In this document: positions 20,009 to 31,033 of the stretch, one piece after another | Layout: each line of letters begins with the position of its first letter | Numbering within the stretch: the stretch's first letter is position 1 | From: Pseudomonadota bacterium | GTDB lineage: Bacteria; Pseudomonadota; Gammaproteobacteria; Ga0077536 | Length of the DNA stretch: 64,000 nucleotides | Direction of reading: 5' to 3' | NCBI GenBank assembly: GCA_016719885.1 | Contig: JADJYF010000006.1 | Location: 124,001-188,000, forward strand | The notes under the pieces: model-generated | What the model saw: only the letters and a program-made list of their open reading frames with translations | Database searches by the model: none | What the model was told of the DNA's origin: nothing | Program-made: the position numbers and the translations under genes

Positions 20009-21457
20009 ATGAAGTTTCTACGCGCCACCGCGCTGGCGGTGGCTTGCGTCCTCCTCACTGTCCCGCCGCTGGCGGCGGCCGCCGCCAGCGGTCTGCCCGA
20101 CGCCGTGCAGAAGGTCATGACGCGCCACAAGATCCCGGCCAGCGCCGTCAGCATCGAGGTGCAGGCGGTCGACGAGAACACCCCGCGTCTCGCGCTGAAC
20201 GTCGATACGCTGCGCAACCCGGCGTCGACCGCCAAGGTCGTCACCACCTGGGCCGCGCTCGACATGTTCGGGCCGACCTACACGCTGCCGACCCGCATCT
20301 TCACCCATGGCCAGATCAGCGGTGAGACCTTGAAGGGCGACCTGGTCATCAAGGGCTATGGCGACCCGTTTCTCGTGATCGAGGATTTCTGGGCGCTGGT
20401 CGGCCAGATCCGCCGCTCCGGCATCCGTCACATCGAAGGTGACATCATCATCGACGACAGCGAGTTCATGGTCGAGGAAGACGACCCGGCGGCCTTCGAC
20501 GGCAAGGGCGATGCGCTGTACAACGTGCTGCCCAGCGCCATGATGGTGAACTTCAAGTCCATCGATTTCGTGTTCGACGCCAATCCCGCCACCGGCAAGG
20601 TCGACATCACCACGGTGCCGGAGCTCGCCAATCTCGACATCGTCAACCACGTCAAGCTCACCAACGGGCCGTGCAAGGGCAACAGCCTGACCGCCGCGCT
20701 GCATCCGGTCGCCGCGGGCGCGGCGATGGGCACCGAGCAGATCGAGTTCGGCGGCCAGATGCCGGCGCGCTGCGATCGCTTCCAGACCTCGCGCGCAATC
20801 ATGACGCCGCCCGCCTATACCTATGGCGCCTTCAAGGCCCTGTGGTTGCAGTGGGGCGGTACGCTCAAGGGCGGCTTCCGCGTCGAGGCCAAGCCGCCCA
20901 AGGCGCGCGCGCTGTTGACCTGGCAATCGCGACCGCTGGCGGAAATCATTCGTCCGCTCAACAAGTGGAGCAACAACCTCATGGCGCGCATGTTGTTGTT
21001 CACCATCGGCGCCAAGGACAACGCGCGCCCGGTGACGCGGGCACAGGGTGAAGCGACGCTGCTCAAGCACTTGCAGTCGCGCGGGCTCGACGTCACCGGC
21101 ATCGTGATCGACAACGGCTCGGGCTTGTCGCGCACCACGCGCGTGTCGTCGCGCTTCATGACCGCGCTGCTGCGCCAGGCCTGGCATGCACCGCACATGC
21201 CGGAGTTCATGGCGTCGCTGTCGATCGCCGGCGTGGATGGCACCATGCGGCGACGCTTCCGCACCGGCGCCGAGCGCGGCCGCATGCATCTGAAGACCGG
21301 CAGTCTGCAGAATGTCTCGGCGGTGGCGGGCTACGTGCACGCCCAGAACGGCAAGACCTACGCGGTCAACGTGATGGTCAATTACGCCAACGCCAACTAC
21401 GGCATCGGCACGGAGCTGCAGAACGCGCTGTTGTCGTGGGTCTACAAGCAGCCGTAG
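20009..21457 (+). CDS. dacB: D-alanyl-D-alanine carboxypeptidase/endopeptidase, PBP4 (S13) type
   Basis: The 482-residue exported protein has a signal peptide (hydrophobic ALAVACVLLTVPPLAAAAA, likely cut around residue 26) and all three penicillin-binding motifs. These are PASTAK with Ser73 and Lys76, SNN in KWSNNLMARM, and LKTGSL near the C-terminus. The length matches PBP4 (about 477 in E. coli). It trims or cleaves peptide cross-links of periplasmic peptidoglycan. It closes the + strand run begun at the vanZ-like gene. A nested repeat cluster follows its stop. Confidence 0.93.
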   Translation: MKFLRATALAVACVLLTVPPLAAAAASGLPDAVQKVMTRHKIPASAVSIEVQAVDENTPRLALNVDTLRNPASTAKVVTTWAALDMFGPTYTLPTRIFTHGQISGETLKGDLVIKGYGDPFLVIEDFWALVGQIRRSGIRHIEGDIIIDDSEFMVEEDDPAAFDGKGDALYNVLPSAMMVNFKSIDFVFDANPATGKVDITTVPELANLDIVNHVKLTNGPCKGNSLTAALHPVAAGAAMGTEQIEFGGQMPARCDRFQTSRAIMTPPAYTYGAFKALWLQWGGTLKGGFRVEAKPPKARALLTWQSRPLAEIIRPLNKWSNNLMARMLLFTIGAKDNARPVTRAQGEATLLKHLQSRGLDVTGIVIDNGSGLSRTTRVSSRFMTALLRQAWHAPHMPEFMASLSIAGVDGTMRRRFRTGAERGRMHLKTGSLQNVSAVAGYVHAQNGKTYAVNVMVNYANANYGIGTELQNALLSWVYKQP

Positions 21458-21473
21458 GCGATTGTCGCGTACG

Positions 21474-21590
21474 GTAGGTGCGAATTCATTCGCACACTGC
21501 TCTCAATGTCAGGCTGAAGCCTGACCCACAAAGGCGTGTGGGTCGGCTTCGCCCGACATGGTGACAGTGTGCGAATGAATTCGCACCTAC
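21474..21590. repeat. Nested inverted cluster: REP1 - REP2 - REP2 inverted - REP1 inverted
   Basis: Outer arms are REP1 copies at 21474-21495 and 21569-21590 in opposite orientation. Inner arms are REP2-like copies at 21507-21530 (TGTCAGGCTGAAGCCTGACC) and 21537-21558, also inverted. The whole 117 bases can fold as a long branched hairpin between the convergent dacB and patB genes, so it may end transcription from both sides. The last bases of the right arm contain the TAG stop of patB. Confidence 0.85.
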
Positions 21591-22750
21591 ACGGAATGCG
21601 CTGCGAGTGCTTCGTCCATGCGCGCCAGCACTTCGTCGAGCAGCGCGCGCGAGGTGGCGAAGTTGAGCCGCACGAAGCCCTCGCCCTCCTCGCCGAATGC
21701 GCGCCCGTCACTCAAGGCCACGCGCGCCCGCTTCAAGAAGAATTCCTGTGCATTGCCGGGCAAGCCGAGGCCGCGCATGTCCAGCCACGCTAGGTAAGTG
21801 GCCTGCGGCGGAAAATGCCGCACCGCCGGCCAGTGCTCGCGAACATGGGCGGCGACGTGATCGCGATTGGCGCGAAGATACGCGACCACTTCGTCCAGCC
21901 ACGGCTGGCCGGCCGTCCACGCGGCCTCGACGGCGGCGATGGCCAGCGTGTTGGTGCCGCCGCGCGTGTGGGCCGGCAGGCGCTGGAAGCGCTCGCGCAG
22001 CGCACTCGAACCGAAATGCGCGAACGCCATGCACAGCCCGGCGATATTGAACGCCTTGCTGGCCGACATCAGGGTCACGGTGCGCGCGGCGACCTCGGGC
22101 GAGAGCGACGCGATGGGGATGTGACGCTCGCCGTTCAACATGAGCTCGGCATGGATCTCGTCGGAGATGATGATGAGATCGTGGCGCACGGCCAGTGCCG
22201 CCAGCCTGGACAATTCATCACGGGTGAAGGCCCGGCCGCTGGGATTGTGCGGACTGCACAGCATCAGCACCCGCGTGCCGCCATCGACCGCCGCCTCCAG
22301 CGCGTCGAAATCTATCGCGTAGCCTGTCGCCGTCGCCACCAGCGGACTCAGCACCGCGCGCCTGCCGGTCTCCGCCGCCGCGTGCAGGAACGGCGGGTAG
22401 ATGGGGGTCTGGATCAACACGCCGTCGCCCGCCGCGCTCAAGGTCTCGAGCCCGACATACAGACCCTGCACCACGTCGCTCAGCACCACCACTTCGGCCG
22501 GATCGATATGCCAGCCGAAGCGTTCCGCGACCCGCGCCGCGAACAAGGCCGGCAAGCGGGTGCGCGCCGGCGCCAGCGGGTAACCGAGATCGTTGTTGGC
22601 GACGCGCTCGGCGAGCGCCGCGCGGATCGGCTCGGCGACTTCGAAATCCATGTCCGCCACCCACGCCGGCAGCACCTCGGCCGGGTACAGGGACCACTTC
22701 TGGCCGCGTCGCAGACGCAATTTCGATTCGCTCAATTGATCGACGCTCAT
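21587..22750 (-). CDS. patB: MalY/PatB family PLP-dependent cystathionine beta-lyase (aminotransferase fold)
   Basis: The 387-residue product is a fold-type I PLP enzyme. WVADMDFEVAEPI near residue 31 is the mark of the MalY/PatB group, and NPSGRAFTRDEL, ISDEIHAEL and SASKAFNIAGL (PLP-binding lysine) follow in the expected order. PatB-type enzymes cleave C-S bonds, for example cystathionine to homocysteine; some also transaminate. The TAG stop lies inside a REP1 palindrome. It is convergent with dacB. Confidence 0.88.
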   Translation of the reverse strand: MSVDQLSESKLRLRRGQKWSLYPAEVLPAWVADMDFEVAEPIRAALAERVANNDLGYPLAPARTRLPALFAARVAERFGWHIDPAEVVVLSDVVQGLYVGLETLSAAGDGVLIQTPIYPPFLHAAAETGRRAVLSPLVATATGYAIDFDALEAAVDGGTRVLMLCSPHNPSGRAFTRDELSRLAALAVRHDLIIISDEIHAELMLNGERHIPIASLSPEVAARTVTLMSASKAFNIAGLCMAFAHFGSSALRERFQRLPAHTRGGTNTLAIAAVEAAWTAGQPWLDEVVAYLRANRDHVAAHVREHWPAVRHFPPQATYLAWLDMRGLGLPGNAQEFFLKRARVALSDGRAFGEEGEGFVRLNFATSRALLDEVLARMDEALAAHSV

Positions 22751-22775
22751 GGCATTCCCGTGATCCCGAATTGCT

Positions 22776-22858
22776 GTAGGTGCGAATTTATTCGCACTTG
22801 CAGCGTCTGGTAAAGGCGCGCGTTGCGACGGTTAATGTGCGAATGAATTCGCACCTAC
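22776..22858. repeat. REP1 inverted pair
   Basis: Two REP1 copies in opposite orientation, at 22776-22797 and 22837-22858, are separated by 39 bases. They sit between the divergent patB and SDR genes, where promoters must also lie. Confidence 0.85.
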
Positions 22859-22888
22859 AATGGGACGGAACGATTCGCGGAGAACGCC

Positions 22889-23587
22889 ATGCCCCAACTC
22901 ATCACCGGCCACAGCCGCGGCCTCGGCGCGGCCCTGACGCGGCGTGCGCTGGCGCGCGGCGAGACGGTCTACGGCGTCAGCCGCGGCCGCTATTCGCCGC
23001 GGCCCGGCGCGCTGCACGAGCTGGCCTTGGACCTTGCGCATCTCGACGGCATCGCACCAGCACTGACGCGCTTCGTGCCGGCCGAAGTGATGCTCGACGA
23101 GGTATGGCTGAACGCCGGTGTCCTCGGCCGCATCGCCAACCTGCGCGAGCTGGCGCAGGCCGACATCAACCGCGTGATGGATATCAACGTGTGGGCCAAC
23201 AAGGCCATCATCGACTGGCTGGCCGCGCGCGCTCATGCACCGCGCCGCGTCGTGATGATCTCCTCCGGGGCCGGCGTGGTCGGCAACCATGGCTGGGGCG
23301 GCTACGCGTTGTCCAAGGCCACGCTCAACATGCTTGCGCAACTCTACGCGCATGAATTGCCCGGCACGCAGCTGCTGGCGCTGGCGCCGGGGCTGATCGA
23401 CACCGACATGCAGAGCGCGTTGCGCGAGGTGGACGTCGCACGCTTCCCTTCGATCAAGCGCCTGCATGATGCCCACGGCAGCGCCGACATGCCCGATGCC
23501 GACACCGTCGCGGCGCGCATCGAGGCCGCCCGGCCAAGGCTCGCGACGCTGGCGAGCGGCAGCTTCGTCGACCTGCGCCGGCTTTGA
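22889..23587 (+). CDS. Short-chain dehydrogenase/reductase
   Basis: The 232-residue product has the SDR nucleotide motif TGHSRGLGAAL at residue 6, the LNAG motif (about 73), the catalytic serine in VVMISSGAG and the YxxxK pair in GGYALSKATLNML (about residues 133-145). The substrate is unknown; the set resembles SDRs that reduce small carbonyls. An unrelated GGAGA ribosome site precedes the ATG. It converges with the acetolactate synthase-like gene, leaving a 16-base gap. Confidence 0.88.
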   Translation: MPQLITGHSRGLGAALTRRALARGETVYGVSRGRYSPRPGALHELALDLAHLDGIAPALTRFVPAEVMLDEVWLNAGVLGRIANLRELAQADINRVMDINVWANKAIIDWLAARAHAPRRVVMISSGAGVVGNHGWGGYALSKATLNMLAQLYAHELPGTQLLALAPGLIDTDMQSALREVDVARFPSIKRLHDAHGSADMPDADTVAARIEAARPRLATLASGSFVDLRRL

Positions 23588-23603
23588 GGGCGCCAAGCGT
23601 CGC

Positions 23604-25247
<1,644 letters not shown>

Positions 25248-25347
25248 GGCGTCCCCGCAAGATGATGGATGACTGGCGTCGCGCGTCGATGATGCGCGGC
25301 GCTGCGGCTTCTATCGGCCCGCGCCGCGCGAACTGTGGCGGCCGATC

Positions 25348-25827
25348 TCAGGCGCGCTCATCGACAGGGAAATCGGCGAAGGTATCGCGCACCCGCGCCA
25401 CCGTCAGCAGCGCCGAGGCCGCCGCGACATCGGCGCCCATGCGCAGCGCCAACCAGGCGCCATGCGGGTGCGGCAGGCACAGGCTGAAATTGGCGACAAG
25501 CGCGATGAGCAACAGCCAGCGACCGTGGCGCCACGTACCGCGGGTCAGCGCGCCCGCCGCCGGTCGGCGCCGCGCGGCGGCCACCAATACCGCCACGGCC
25601 GGCAGCGTGGCGAGCAGCGCGGGCGCTTCGACCAGGCGCGCCACGTAGGCAAACTCGTTGCCGCTTTGCGGCAGGTGGCCGAGTGCCAGCAGGACCAGCG
25701 GGTGCACGGCCCACGCCATCACCAGCCACAGCACCGCCGGCACGCGCAGCGCGAAATGCTCGTCGTAAGCGTCGGGATGGTAGGCGAGACCGCGTACGCG
25801 GCGAGCGTCGTTCACGTCGCAAGGCAT
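25348..25827 (-). CDS. Small membrane protein, DUF2919-like
   Basis: The 159-residue product has about four hydrophobic helices (around 28-50, 66-90, 104-120 and 128-143). The start HPDAYDEHFALRVPAVLWL and overall size recall the DUF2919 (YfeZ) inner-membrane family; this is a resemblance, not a firm match. It begins 5 bases after the SAM hydroxide adenosyltransferase gene and is probably its operon partner. The start is uncertain: a GTG four codons later is also usable. Function is unknown. Confidence 0.55.
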   Translation of the reverse strand: MPCDVNDARRVRGLAYHPDAYDEHFALRVPAVLWLVMAWAVHPLVLLALGHLPQSGNEFAYVARLVEAPALLATLPAVAVLVAAARRRPAAGALTRGTWRHGRWLLLIALVANFSLCLPHPHGAWLALRMGADVAAASALLTVARVRDTFADFPVDERA

Positions 25828-25832
25828 CCACG

Positions 25833-26639
25833 TCAGGGCCGTTCGACCACCTTGATCGGCGCGCCGCGCCCGATGCCCAGCGTCTCGGCGGCGTTCTGCT
25901 CGGCGCAGGCGATTTCCAGCACGCCGAAGGAATTGATGAGCCCGAGCAGGGCGCCGGGCCGTGCATCGCCATAGGTGCGCAACAAGGGCATCTCGTGGCC
26001 ACCCGCCTGCACCAACGGCCGCTTGAAGGCTTCGATGTCGGCGCGTTCGATATTGGAGATGAGATTGCCGAAGTGATCGGTGGTGATGACCACGCCCGTC
26101 AACTGCGCGCCGCGTCGCTCGGCGGGCTCGATGATCGAGGGTACGTAATCGGAGGTCGGCTTGCCGAGCGCACCGCTGTCGAGTTCGCCGGCCGCGAGCC
26201 TGGCGGCGAGCGGCGCGAACACGTCGCGGCCGTGGAAAGTCGCACTGATGTCGCCGAGGGCATGGGCCTCGATGAGTTCGTCGCGCAGGCGAAACACCGT
26301 CGCGGCGGTTTTCTCGATGACCTCGGCCAGCAGGCCGTTGTCGGGCGCGAGGAAGGCGTGGCCGTCGCCGAGCGCCAAGAGCACGCTCCGGTCGGTGCCG
26401 ACGCCCGGATCGACCACCGCCAGGTGCACCGTGCCGCTCGGGAAGTAGTGGTAGGATCGCGCAATCCAGAAGCCGGCTTCGGCCGGCCAGTGCACATAGG
26501 CTTCATGGGTGAGATCGATGATGCGGGCCGCCGGAAAGCGGCTCACGATCACGCCCTTCATGGTGCCGACGAACGGTCCACGATGGCCGAAGTCGGTGGT
26601 CACGGTGACGACGCCGCTCGGCTTGAAATGCTTGCTCAT
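25833..26639 (-). CDS. SAM hydroxide adenosyltransferase (DUF62 family)
   Basis: The 268-residue product shows the family series VTVTTDFGHRGPFVGTMKGV at the N-terminus, VDPGVGTDRS, APDNGLL, FHGRDVFAP and TTDHFGNLISN. The Asp/Arg/His set of these motifs hydrolyses S-adenosylmethionine to adenosine and methionine in characterised members; fluorinase and chlorinase are relatives. Physiological role is uncertain. The start is the ATG at 26639 with a GGGGGAG ribosome site; a longer frame upstream was not used. Confidence 0.88.
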   Translation of the reverse strand: MSKHFKPSGVVTVTTDFGHRGPFVGTMKGVIVSRFPAARIIDLTHEAYVHWPAEAGFWIARSYHYFPSGTVHLAVVDPGVGTDRSVLLALGDGHAFLAPDNGLLAEVIEKTAATVFRLRDELIEAHALGDISATFHGRDVFAPLAARLAAGELDSGALGKPTSDYVPSIIEPAERRGAQLTGVVITTDHFGNLISNIERADIEAFKRPLVQAGGHEMPLLRTYGDARPGALLGLINSFGVLEIACAEQNAAETLGIGRGAPIKVVERP

Positions 26640-26710
26640 GTCTCCCCCATCGCGGCCCACGCGCCGCCGCTTCATTGTCACGGCAGGCGCGGCCGGGGCG
26701 CAATCGCGCC

Positions 26711-27451
26711 ATGAGCACTGACTTGCGGCGTGACGACTGGGACTTGATCGCCTGCCCGGTGTGCGGCGGCGAGCAGTTCCGTCACCTGTTCGACAAAGGC
26801 GGCGAACCGTTCGTGCGCTGCACGGGCTGCGCGCTGACGCTCATCAATCCACGCCCGCCGTTCGCGCACATACGCGAGCACTACGACGCCGCCTACAGCG
26901 CCGGCTACACGCGCAAGGCCGAAGCAAAGATCATTCGTGCGCGCAAACGCGTGGCACGCATCGGCCGCGACAGTGGTCGCTGGCTGGATGTCGGCTGCTC
27001 GGCCGGCTTCGTGGTGAAGGCCGCCACCGAGGCCGGCTTCGAAGCCTGGGGCGTCGACATCGAAGCCGATGGCATCGCCTATGGCCGCGACACCCTCGGC
27101 CTGTCGCGCCTCGCCTGCGGCGTGCTCGAGGATCAGCATTATCCCGATGCACACTTCGACGTGATCTCGGCCTACGACGTCATCGAGCACGTGCCGGATC
27201 TCAACCGCTTCGTGGCCGAGCTGGCGCGCATACTCGCGCCCGGCGGCGTGATCGACATCGGCACCCCGGACATCGGCCATTGGCGCGTGCCGCGCGAGCT
27301 CGCGACATGGAACGAACTCAAACCTTCCGAACACCTGTACTACTTCAACCGCAAGACGCTGGACCGGCTGCTCGCCGCCCACGGCCTGCGCATCGTACGT
27401 AAGCGACTGGCGCTGAAGCCGGGCTTGAAAGTGCTGGTGGCGCGCGCCTGA
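26711..27451 (+). CDS. Class I SAM-dependent methyltransferase with N-terminal zinc ribbon
   Basis: The 246-residue product starts with a CPVCGG...CTGC pair of CxxC knuckles (about residues 16-42). A Rossmann methyltransferase follows, with LDVGCSAGFVVKAA (SAM loop, about 95-108), GVDIEADGIAYG and the FDVISAYDVIEHVPD motif. This zinc-ribbon/methyltransferase layout is common in enzymes of sugar or polysaccharide modification, but the substrate is unknown. It is divergent from the SAM hydroxide adenosyltransferase gene. Confidence 0.85.
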   Translation: MSTDLRRDDWDLIACPVCGGEQFRHLFDKGGEPFVRCTGCALTLINPRPPFAHIREHYDAAYSAGYTRKAEAKIIRARKRVARIGRDSGRWLDVGCSAGFVVKAATEAGFEAWGVDIEADGIAYGRDTLGLSRLACGVLEDQHYPDAHFDVISAYDVIEHVPDLNRFVAELARILAPGGVIDIGTPDIGHWRVPRELATWNELKPSEHLYYFNRKTLDRLLAAHGLRIVRKRLALKPGLKVLVARA

Positions 27452-27523
27452 CGGCAACGGCGCCGTTGGCGGCGCGGTCGCCGCCTGTAGCACAATGCCG
27501 AGCATCCCAAGCCGGCCCCCGCC

Positions 27524-28981
27524 ATGACCCATCCCGTCGCCGTCCCGCTGTGGCTGCTGCTCGTGCTGCTGGCCGCCGGTGCCTGGCTGTTGGCCGAACG
27601 CGTGTTGGTGCCGAGCGTGCGCTGGCTGTTTCGACGCAAGGTCAACCAGGCCATCGAACAGATGAATCGCCGCCTGCGCCTGGAGCTGCCGCCCTTCAAG
27701 TTGAACCGTCGCCAGGTGCTGATCGACCGCCTGACCTACGACCCGCAGGTGCTGGAAGTGGCGCAAGCCTGGGCCGCGCAGCAGGGCGTGCCACCGGCCG
27801 TCGCCATCGAACGCGTGCGCCGCTACGCGACCGAGATCTGTCCGTCCTTCAATGCCTACATGTATTTCCGCATCGGCAGCGCGCTGGCGCGCGCGCTGGT
27901 GCGCATGCTGTACCGGGTGCGCGTGGCCTACGCCGACAAGCAGGCGTTTCTCGGCATCGCGCCGCGTTCGAGCCTGGTGTTCGTCATCAATCATCGTTCC
28001 AACATGGACTACGTGCTGGCGTCGTACATGGTGGTGCGTCACGCCGCGCTGAGTTACGCGGTGGGCGAATGGGCACGCGTGTGGCCGGTGCAGCAGTTGA
28101 TCCGCTCGATGGGCGCGTATTTCGTGCGGCGCAATTCCGGCGATGAACTCTATCGTAAGGTGCTGGCGCGCTACGTGCAGATGGCCATCGAGGGCGGCAT
28201 CGTGCAGGCGGTGTTTCCCGAAGGCGGATTGAGTCGCGACGGCCACCTGCGGCCGCCCAAGCTCGGCCTCATCGACTACATGGTGCGCAACTTCGACGCG
28301 CAAGCCGAGCGCGACGTGGTGTTCATTCCGGTCGGCGTCAACTACGACCGTGTGCTGGAGGATCGCAGTTTGTTGTTGTCGGCCGACGACAGCGTCACCG
28401 CGCCCGGCGCGCTCACCGCGACGCGCAACACGCTGGCCTTCATCGGCCGCAACCTCGCGCTGCGCTTACGCAACGAATGGCGGCGCTTCGGTCACGCCGC
28501 CGTGCAGTTCGGACGGCCGTTGTCCTTGCGCGACTACTGCGCGCAGGGCGGCGTCGACTTCCGCGCCGGCGACGCCGCGCAGCGTCACGCCAAGGTCGCC
28601 GTGCTCGCGGAACAGCTGATGGCCGAGGTGGCCGCCAACATCCCGGTGCTGTCGGTGCCGCTCATCGCCCTGACCCTGCTCGCCGCGCCCACACGCCGCT
28701 ACACCGCGCTCGAACTCAAGGCCGCGCTGCAGGAGCGGCTCGACAGCCTGCGCCGCGACGGCAATCGCTATCTGATGCACGACGCCGCCAGCAGCCAGGC
28801 CATCGACAACGGACTGGCGATGATGGAAGTCCGGCGCCTGGTGCTGGTGGAAGATGGGCTGTATCGCCTGAACGGCGCCGAGCAGGCGCTGGTCGCCTAT
28901 TACGCACGTTCCATCACACACTTGTTTGCCGGCTCGACGACGCCATCGCCGCCCGTGGCATGGCAGAATCAGGCGCCATGA
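27524..28981 (+). CDS. PlsB-like glycerol-phosphate acyltransferase family protein
   Basis: The 485-residue product has an N-terminal membrane anchor (LWLLLVLLAAGAWLLA, residues 9-24). It also has the acyltransferase core: block I INHRSNMDYVLAS (HX4D catalytic motif, about residue 159), block II-like GAYFVRRNSGD and block III VFPEGGLSR. This motif set transfers acyl groups to glycerol-3-phosphate or lysophosphatidate in phospholipid synthesis. Length is between PlsC (about 245) and PlsB (about 800), so the acceptor is uncertain. The next gene overlaps by four bases. Confidence 0.8.
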   Translation: MTHPVAVPLWLLLVLLAAGAWLLAERVLVPSVRWLFRRKVNQAIEQMNRRLRLELPPFKLNRRQVLIDRLTYDPQVLEVAQAWAAQQGVPPAVAIERVRRYATEICPSFNAYMYFRIGSALARALVRMLYRVRVAYADKQAFLGIAPRSSLVFVINHRSNMDYVLASYMVVRHAALSYAVGEWARVWPVQQLIRSMGAYFVRRNSGDELYRKVLARYVQMAIEGGIVQAVFPEGGLSRDGHLRPPKLGLIDYMVRNFDAQAERDVVFIPVGVNYDRVLEDRSLLLSADDSVTAPGALTATRNTLAFIGRNLALRLRNEWRRFGHAAVQFGRPLSLRDYCAQGGVDFRAGDAAQRHAKVAVLAEQLMAEVAANIPVLSVPLIALTLLAAPTRRYTALELKAALQERLDSLRRDGNRYLMHDAASSQAIDNGLAMMEVRRLVLVEDGLYRLNGAEQALVAYYARSITHLFAGSTTPSPPVAWQNQAP

Positions 28982-29805
28982 CGACTGCCACTACCACGGC
29001 GCGACTGCGCCCCGAGCCCAATCGCACGCCGCCCCGCGGCACGGTGCCGATCCGCGCCTTCCTGTTCGATACCTATGGCACGGTGTGCGACTTCTTCCAG
29101 CCCATGAAACGCGCGCTGACGGCGCTGGCCGAGCGCCAGGGCGTGGAGCGCGATACCGCCACGCTGGCGGTCGCGTGGCGCAACGCCTACATGAAGTCGG
29201 TCGGCCGTCACGTCATGGAGGGTCGTCCGTTCCGGCCGCTGTTCGACATGCAGCGCGAAGACCTCGCGGAACTGGTCGGGCGGCATTTCCCCGCGCGTTT
29301 GAGCGCGCAGGAACTCGATGAACTGACCAGCACCTGGCGGCGTCTCGAGCCGTGGCCCGATGCGGTGCCGGGCCTCACCGCCCTCAAGGCCCACGCGCTG
29401 GTCGCGCCGCTCAGCAACGGCAACTTCGACGACATGGCGGCGCTCGCGCGTCATGCCGGACTGCCGTGGGACGTGATCCTGGGCTCGTCCCTCGCGCGCC
29501 AGTACAAGCCGCATCCCGATGTGTACCTGCACGCGGCGCGTGCCCTCAATCTCGAGCCTGCGCAGTGCTGCATGGTGGCCGCTCACCAGTTCGACCTGCA
29601 TTTCGCCGCCGGCCATGGCATGCAGACCGCGTTCGTGATGCGGCCGCTGGAGTTCGGCGGCGCGATACGGCCGGCGGTGCCGGAACCCGGCGTCGACTAT
29701 TCCTACGCGGCGGAGATGCACGCCGAGCACGACTGGACCTACGTCGCCACGGATCTCCTGCACCTCGCCGCCCAGCACGCGGCGCAGTGCACCAGCGCGC
29801 GGTAA
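28978..29805 (+). CDS. HAD superfamily hydrolase, haloacid dehalogenase type II-like
   Basis: The 275-residue product has FLFDTYGTVCDF with the nucleophile aspartate (about residue 31). LSNGNFDDM follows as motif II, YKPHPDVYLHAA carries the motif III lysine, and MVAAHQFDLHFAAGHGMQTAFVMRP is the motif IV region. The DTYGT start and LSNGN are typical of L-2-haloacid dehalogenase-type enzymes, although many are of unknown substrate. It overlaps the acyltransferase stop (ATGA) and precedes the kinase-like gene by 7 bases. A 25-residue N-terminal extension rich in Thr and Arg is unusual. Confidence 0.82.
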   Translation: MTTATTTARLRPEPNRTPPRGTVPIRAFLFDTYGTVCDFFQPMKRALTALAERQGVERDTATLAVAWRNAYMKSVGRHVMEGRPFRPLFDMQREDLAELVGRHFPARLSAQELDELTSTWRRLEPWPDAVPGLTALKAHALVAPLSNGNFDDMAALARHAGLPWDVILGSSLARQYKPHPDVYLHAARALNLEPAQCCMVAAHQFDLHFAAGHGMQTAFVMRPLEFGGAIRPAVPEPGVDYSYAAEMHAEHDWTYVATDLLHLAAQHAAQCTSAR

Positions 29806-29812
29806 AGCATCG

Positions 29813-31000
29813 ATGGCGCGACGCGAAGATTCCGTGGCCATGACCGCCCTGCGCATTGCCGGCCAGGTGCTGCGCGAGCGCATTCGTCCGCAGATGGCGA
29901 CGCGCGCCGAGGATGTGCCGAGTTCGGTGGCGGTGCTGACTCCCGCCTGGTGGACGGCGGTGTTGTGCGCCGGCCATCCCGGCGCCCAGGTGCTCGGGTT
30001 CGACGTCATGGGCGAATCGGCCGGCACCCATCAACGGCATCGCTTCCTGTTGCGCTACAACGAGGCGGGCCACATCGCGCGCCTGCCGATGGCGGTATTC
30101 ACCAAGACCCTGCCCAATGTCCTGACGCGCATGATCGGCGGCTACAACGGCACGGCACGCGCCGAAGGACGTTTCTACCGGGAGATTCGCCCGGCGCTCG
30201 CCATCGAAGCGCCGCACGGCTATCACACCGCCTTCGATCGCGACACGCTGGCCGGCATCAACGTGCTGGAAGACATTGCCACCACGCGCGGCGCGCGCTT
30301 CTGCGATGCCGACACCTATGTCTCGCGCGAGATGGCCGAAAGCATGGTCGACCTGCTCGCGCAATTGCATGCCCACGCCTACGACAGCGCGCGGCTCGAC
30401 AACGAGTGGCGCTGGCTGGCCAATTTCGCCGACTGGTTCGAGATCGGCGCGCGCAAGATGGCCACCGAGCACTACACGCGCAAGGCCATGCTGCGCATGC
30501 GCGAACGCGTACCGGCGCGGCTCATGAAGCGCCTCGACGAGATCTGGCCGGCGACGGTCGCCGCCAGCGCCATCCATCGCCAGGGCCCGCGCGGCCTGCT
30601 GCATTCGGACGTGCACATCGGCAACTGGTATCGCAACCTGCGCGGACGCATGGGCCTGTTCGACTGGCAGTGCGTGGCGCAGGGCCATTGGTCGCGCGAC
30701 ATCGCCTACGCGCTGTCGGCGGCCTTGACGGTCGAAGACCGCCGCGCCTGGGAGCGCGCGCTGCTGGCGCGCTATCTCGAGATCCTCTGCAACACCGCCG
30801 GCGTCTACATCGACACCGATTTCGCCTGGAAGCATTACCGCGCGCAGATGCTGCACGCGCTGTGGATGTGGACCATCACCTTGTGCCACTCACGCTGGCT
30901 GCCGGCCATGCAGCCCGCGGCGGTGTCGGTGGAAATGATCGAACGCATCGCCACCGCCGTCGACGATCTCGACAGTCTCGACGCGGCGACGCGCGGCTGA
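29813..31000 (+). CDS. Phosphotransferase (aminoglycoside phosphotransferase/choline kinase-like fold) protein
   Basis: The 395-residue product carries the kinase-like catalytic loop LLHSDVHIGNWY (about residues 263-274, HxDxxxxN) and the metal motif GLFDWQCVAQGHWSRDIAY. FTKTLPN may hold the ATP-binding lysine. It belongs to the broad APH/EcKinase superfamily, whose members phosphorylate small molecules such as choline, fructosamine or antibiotics; this one has no recognisable substrate. It ends the acyltransferase-HAD-kinase operon. Confidence 0.78.
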   Translation: MARREDSVAMTALRIAGQVLRERIRPQMATRAEDVPSSVAVLTPAWWTAVLCAGHPGAQVLGFDVMGESAGTHQRHRFLLRYNEAGHIARLPMAVFTKTLPNVLTRMIGGYNGTARAEGRFYREIRPALAIEAPHGYHTAFDRDTLAGINVLEDIATTRGARFCDADTYVSREMAESMVDLLAQLHAHAYDSARLDNEWRWLANFADWFEIGARKMATEHYTRKAMLRMRERVPARLMKRLDEIWPATVAASAIHRQGPRGLLHSDVHIGNWYRNLRGRMGLFDWQCVAQGHWSRDIAYALSAALTVEDRRAWERALLARYLEILCNTAGVYIDTDFAWKHYRAQMLHALWMWTITLCHSRWLPAMQPAAVSVEMIERIATAVDDLDSLDAATRG

Positions 31001-31033
31001 GTCCATCCAGCCGCGCATGGCCAGGGCGCCGGC

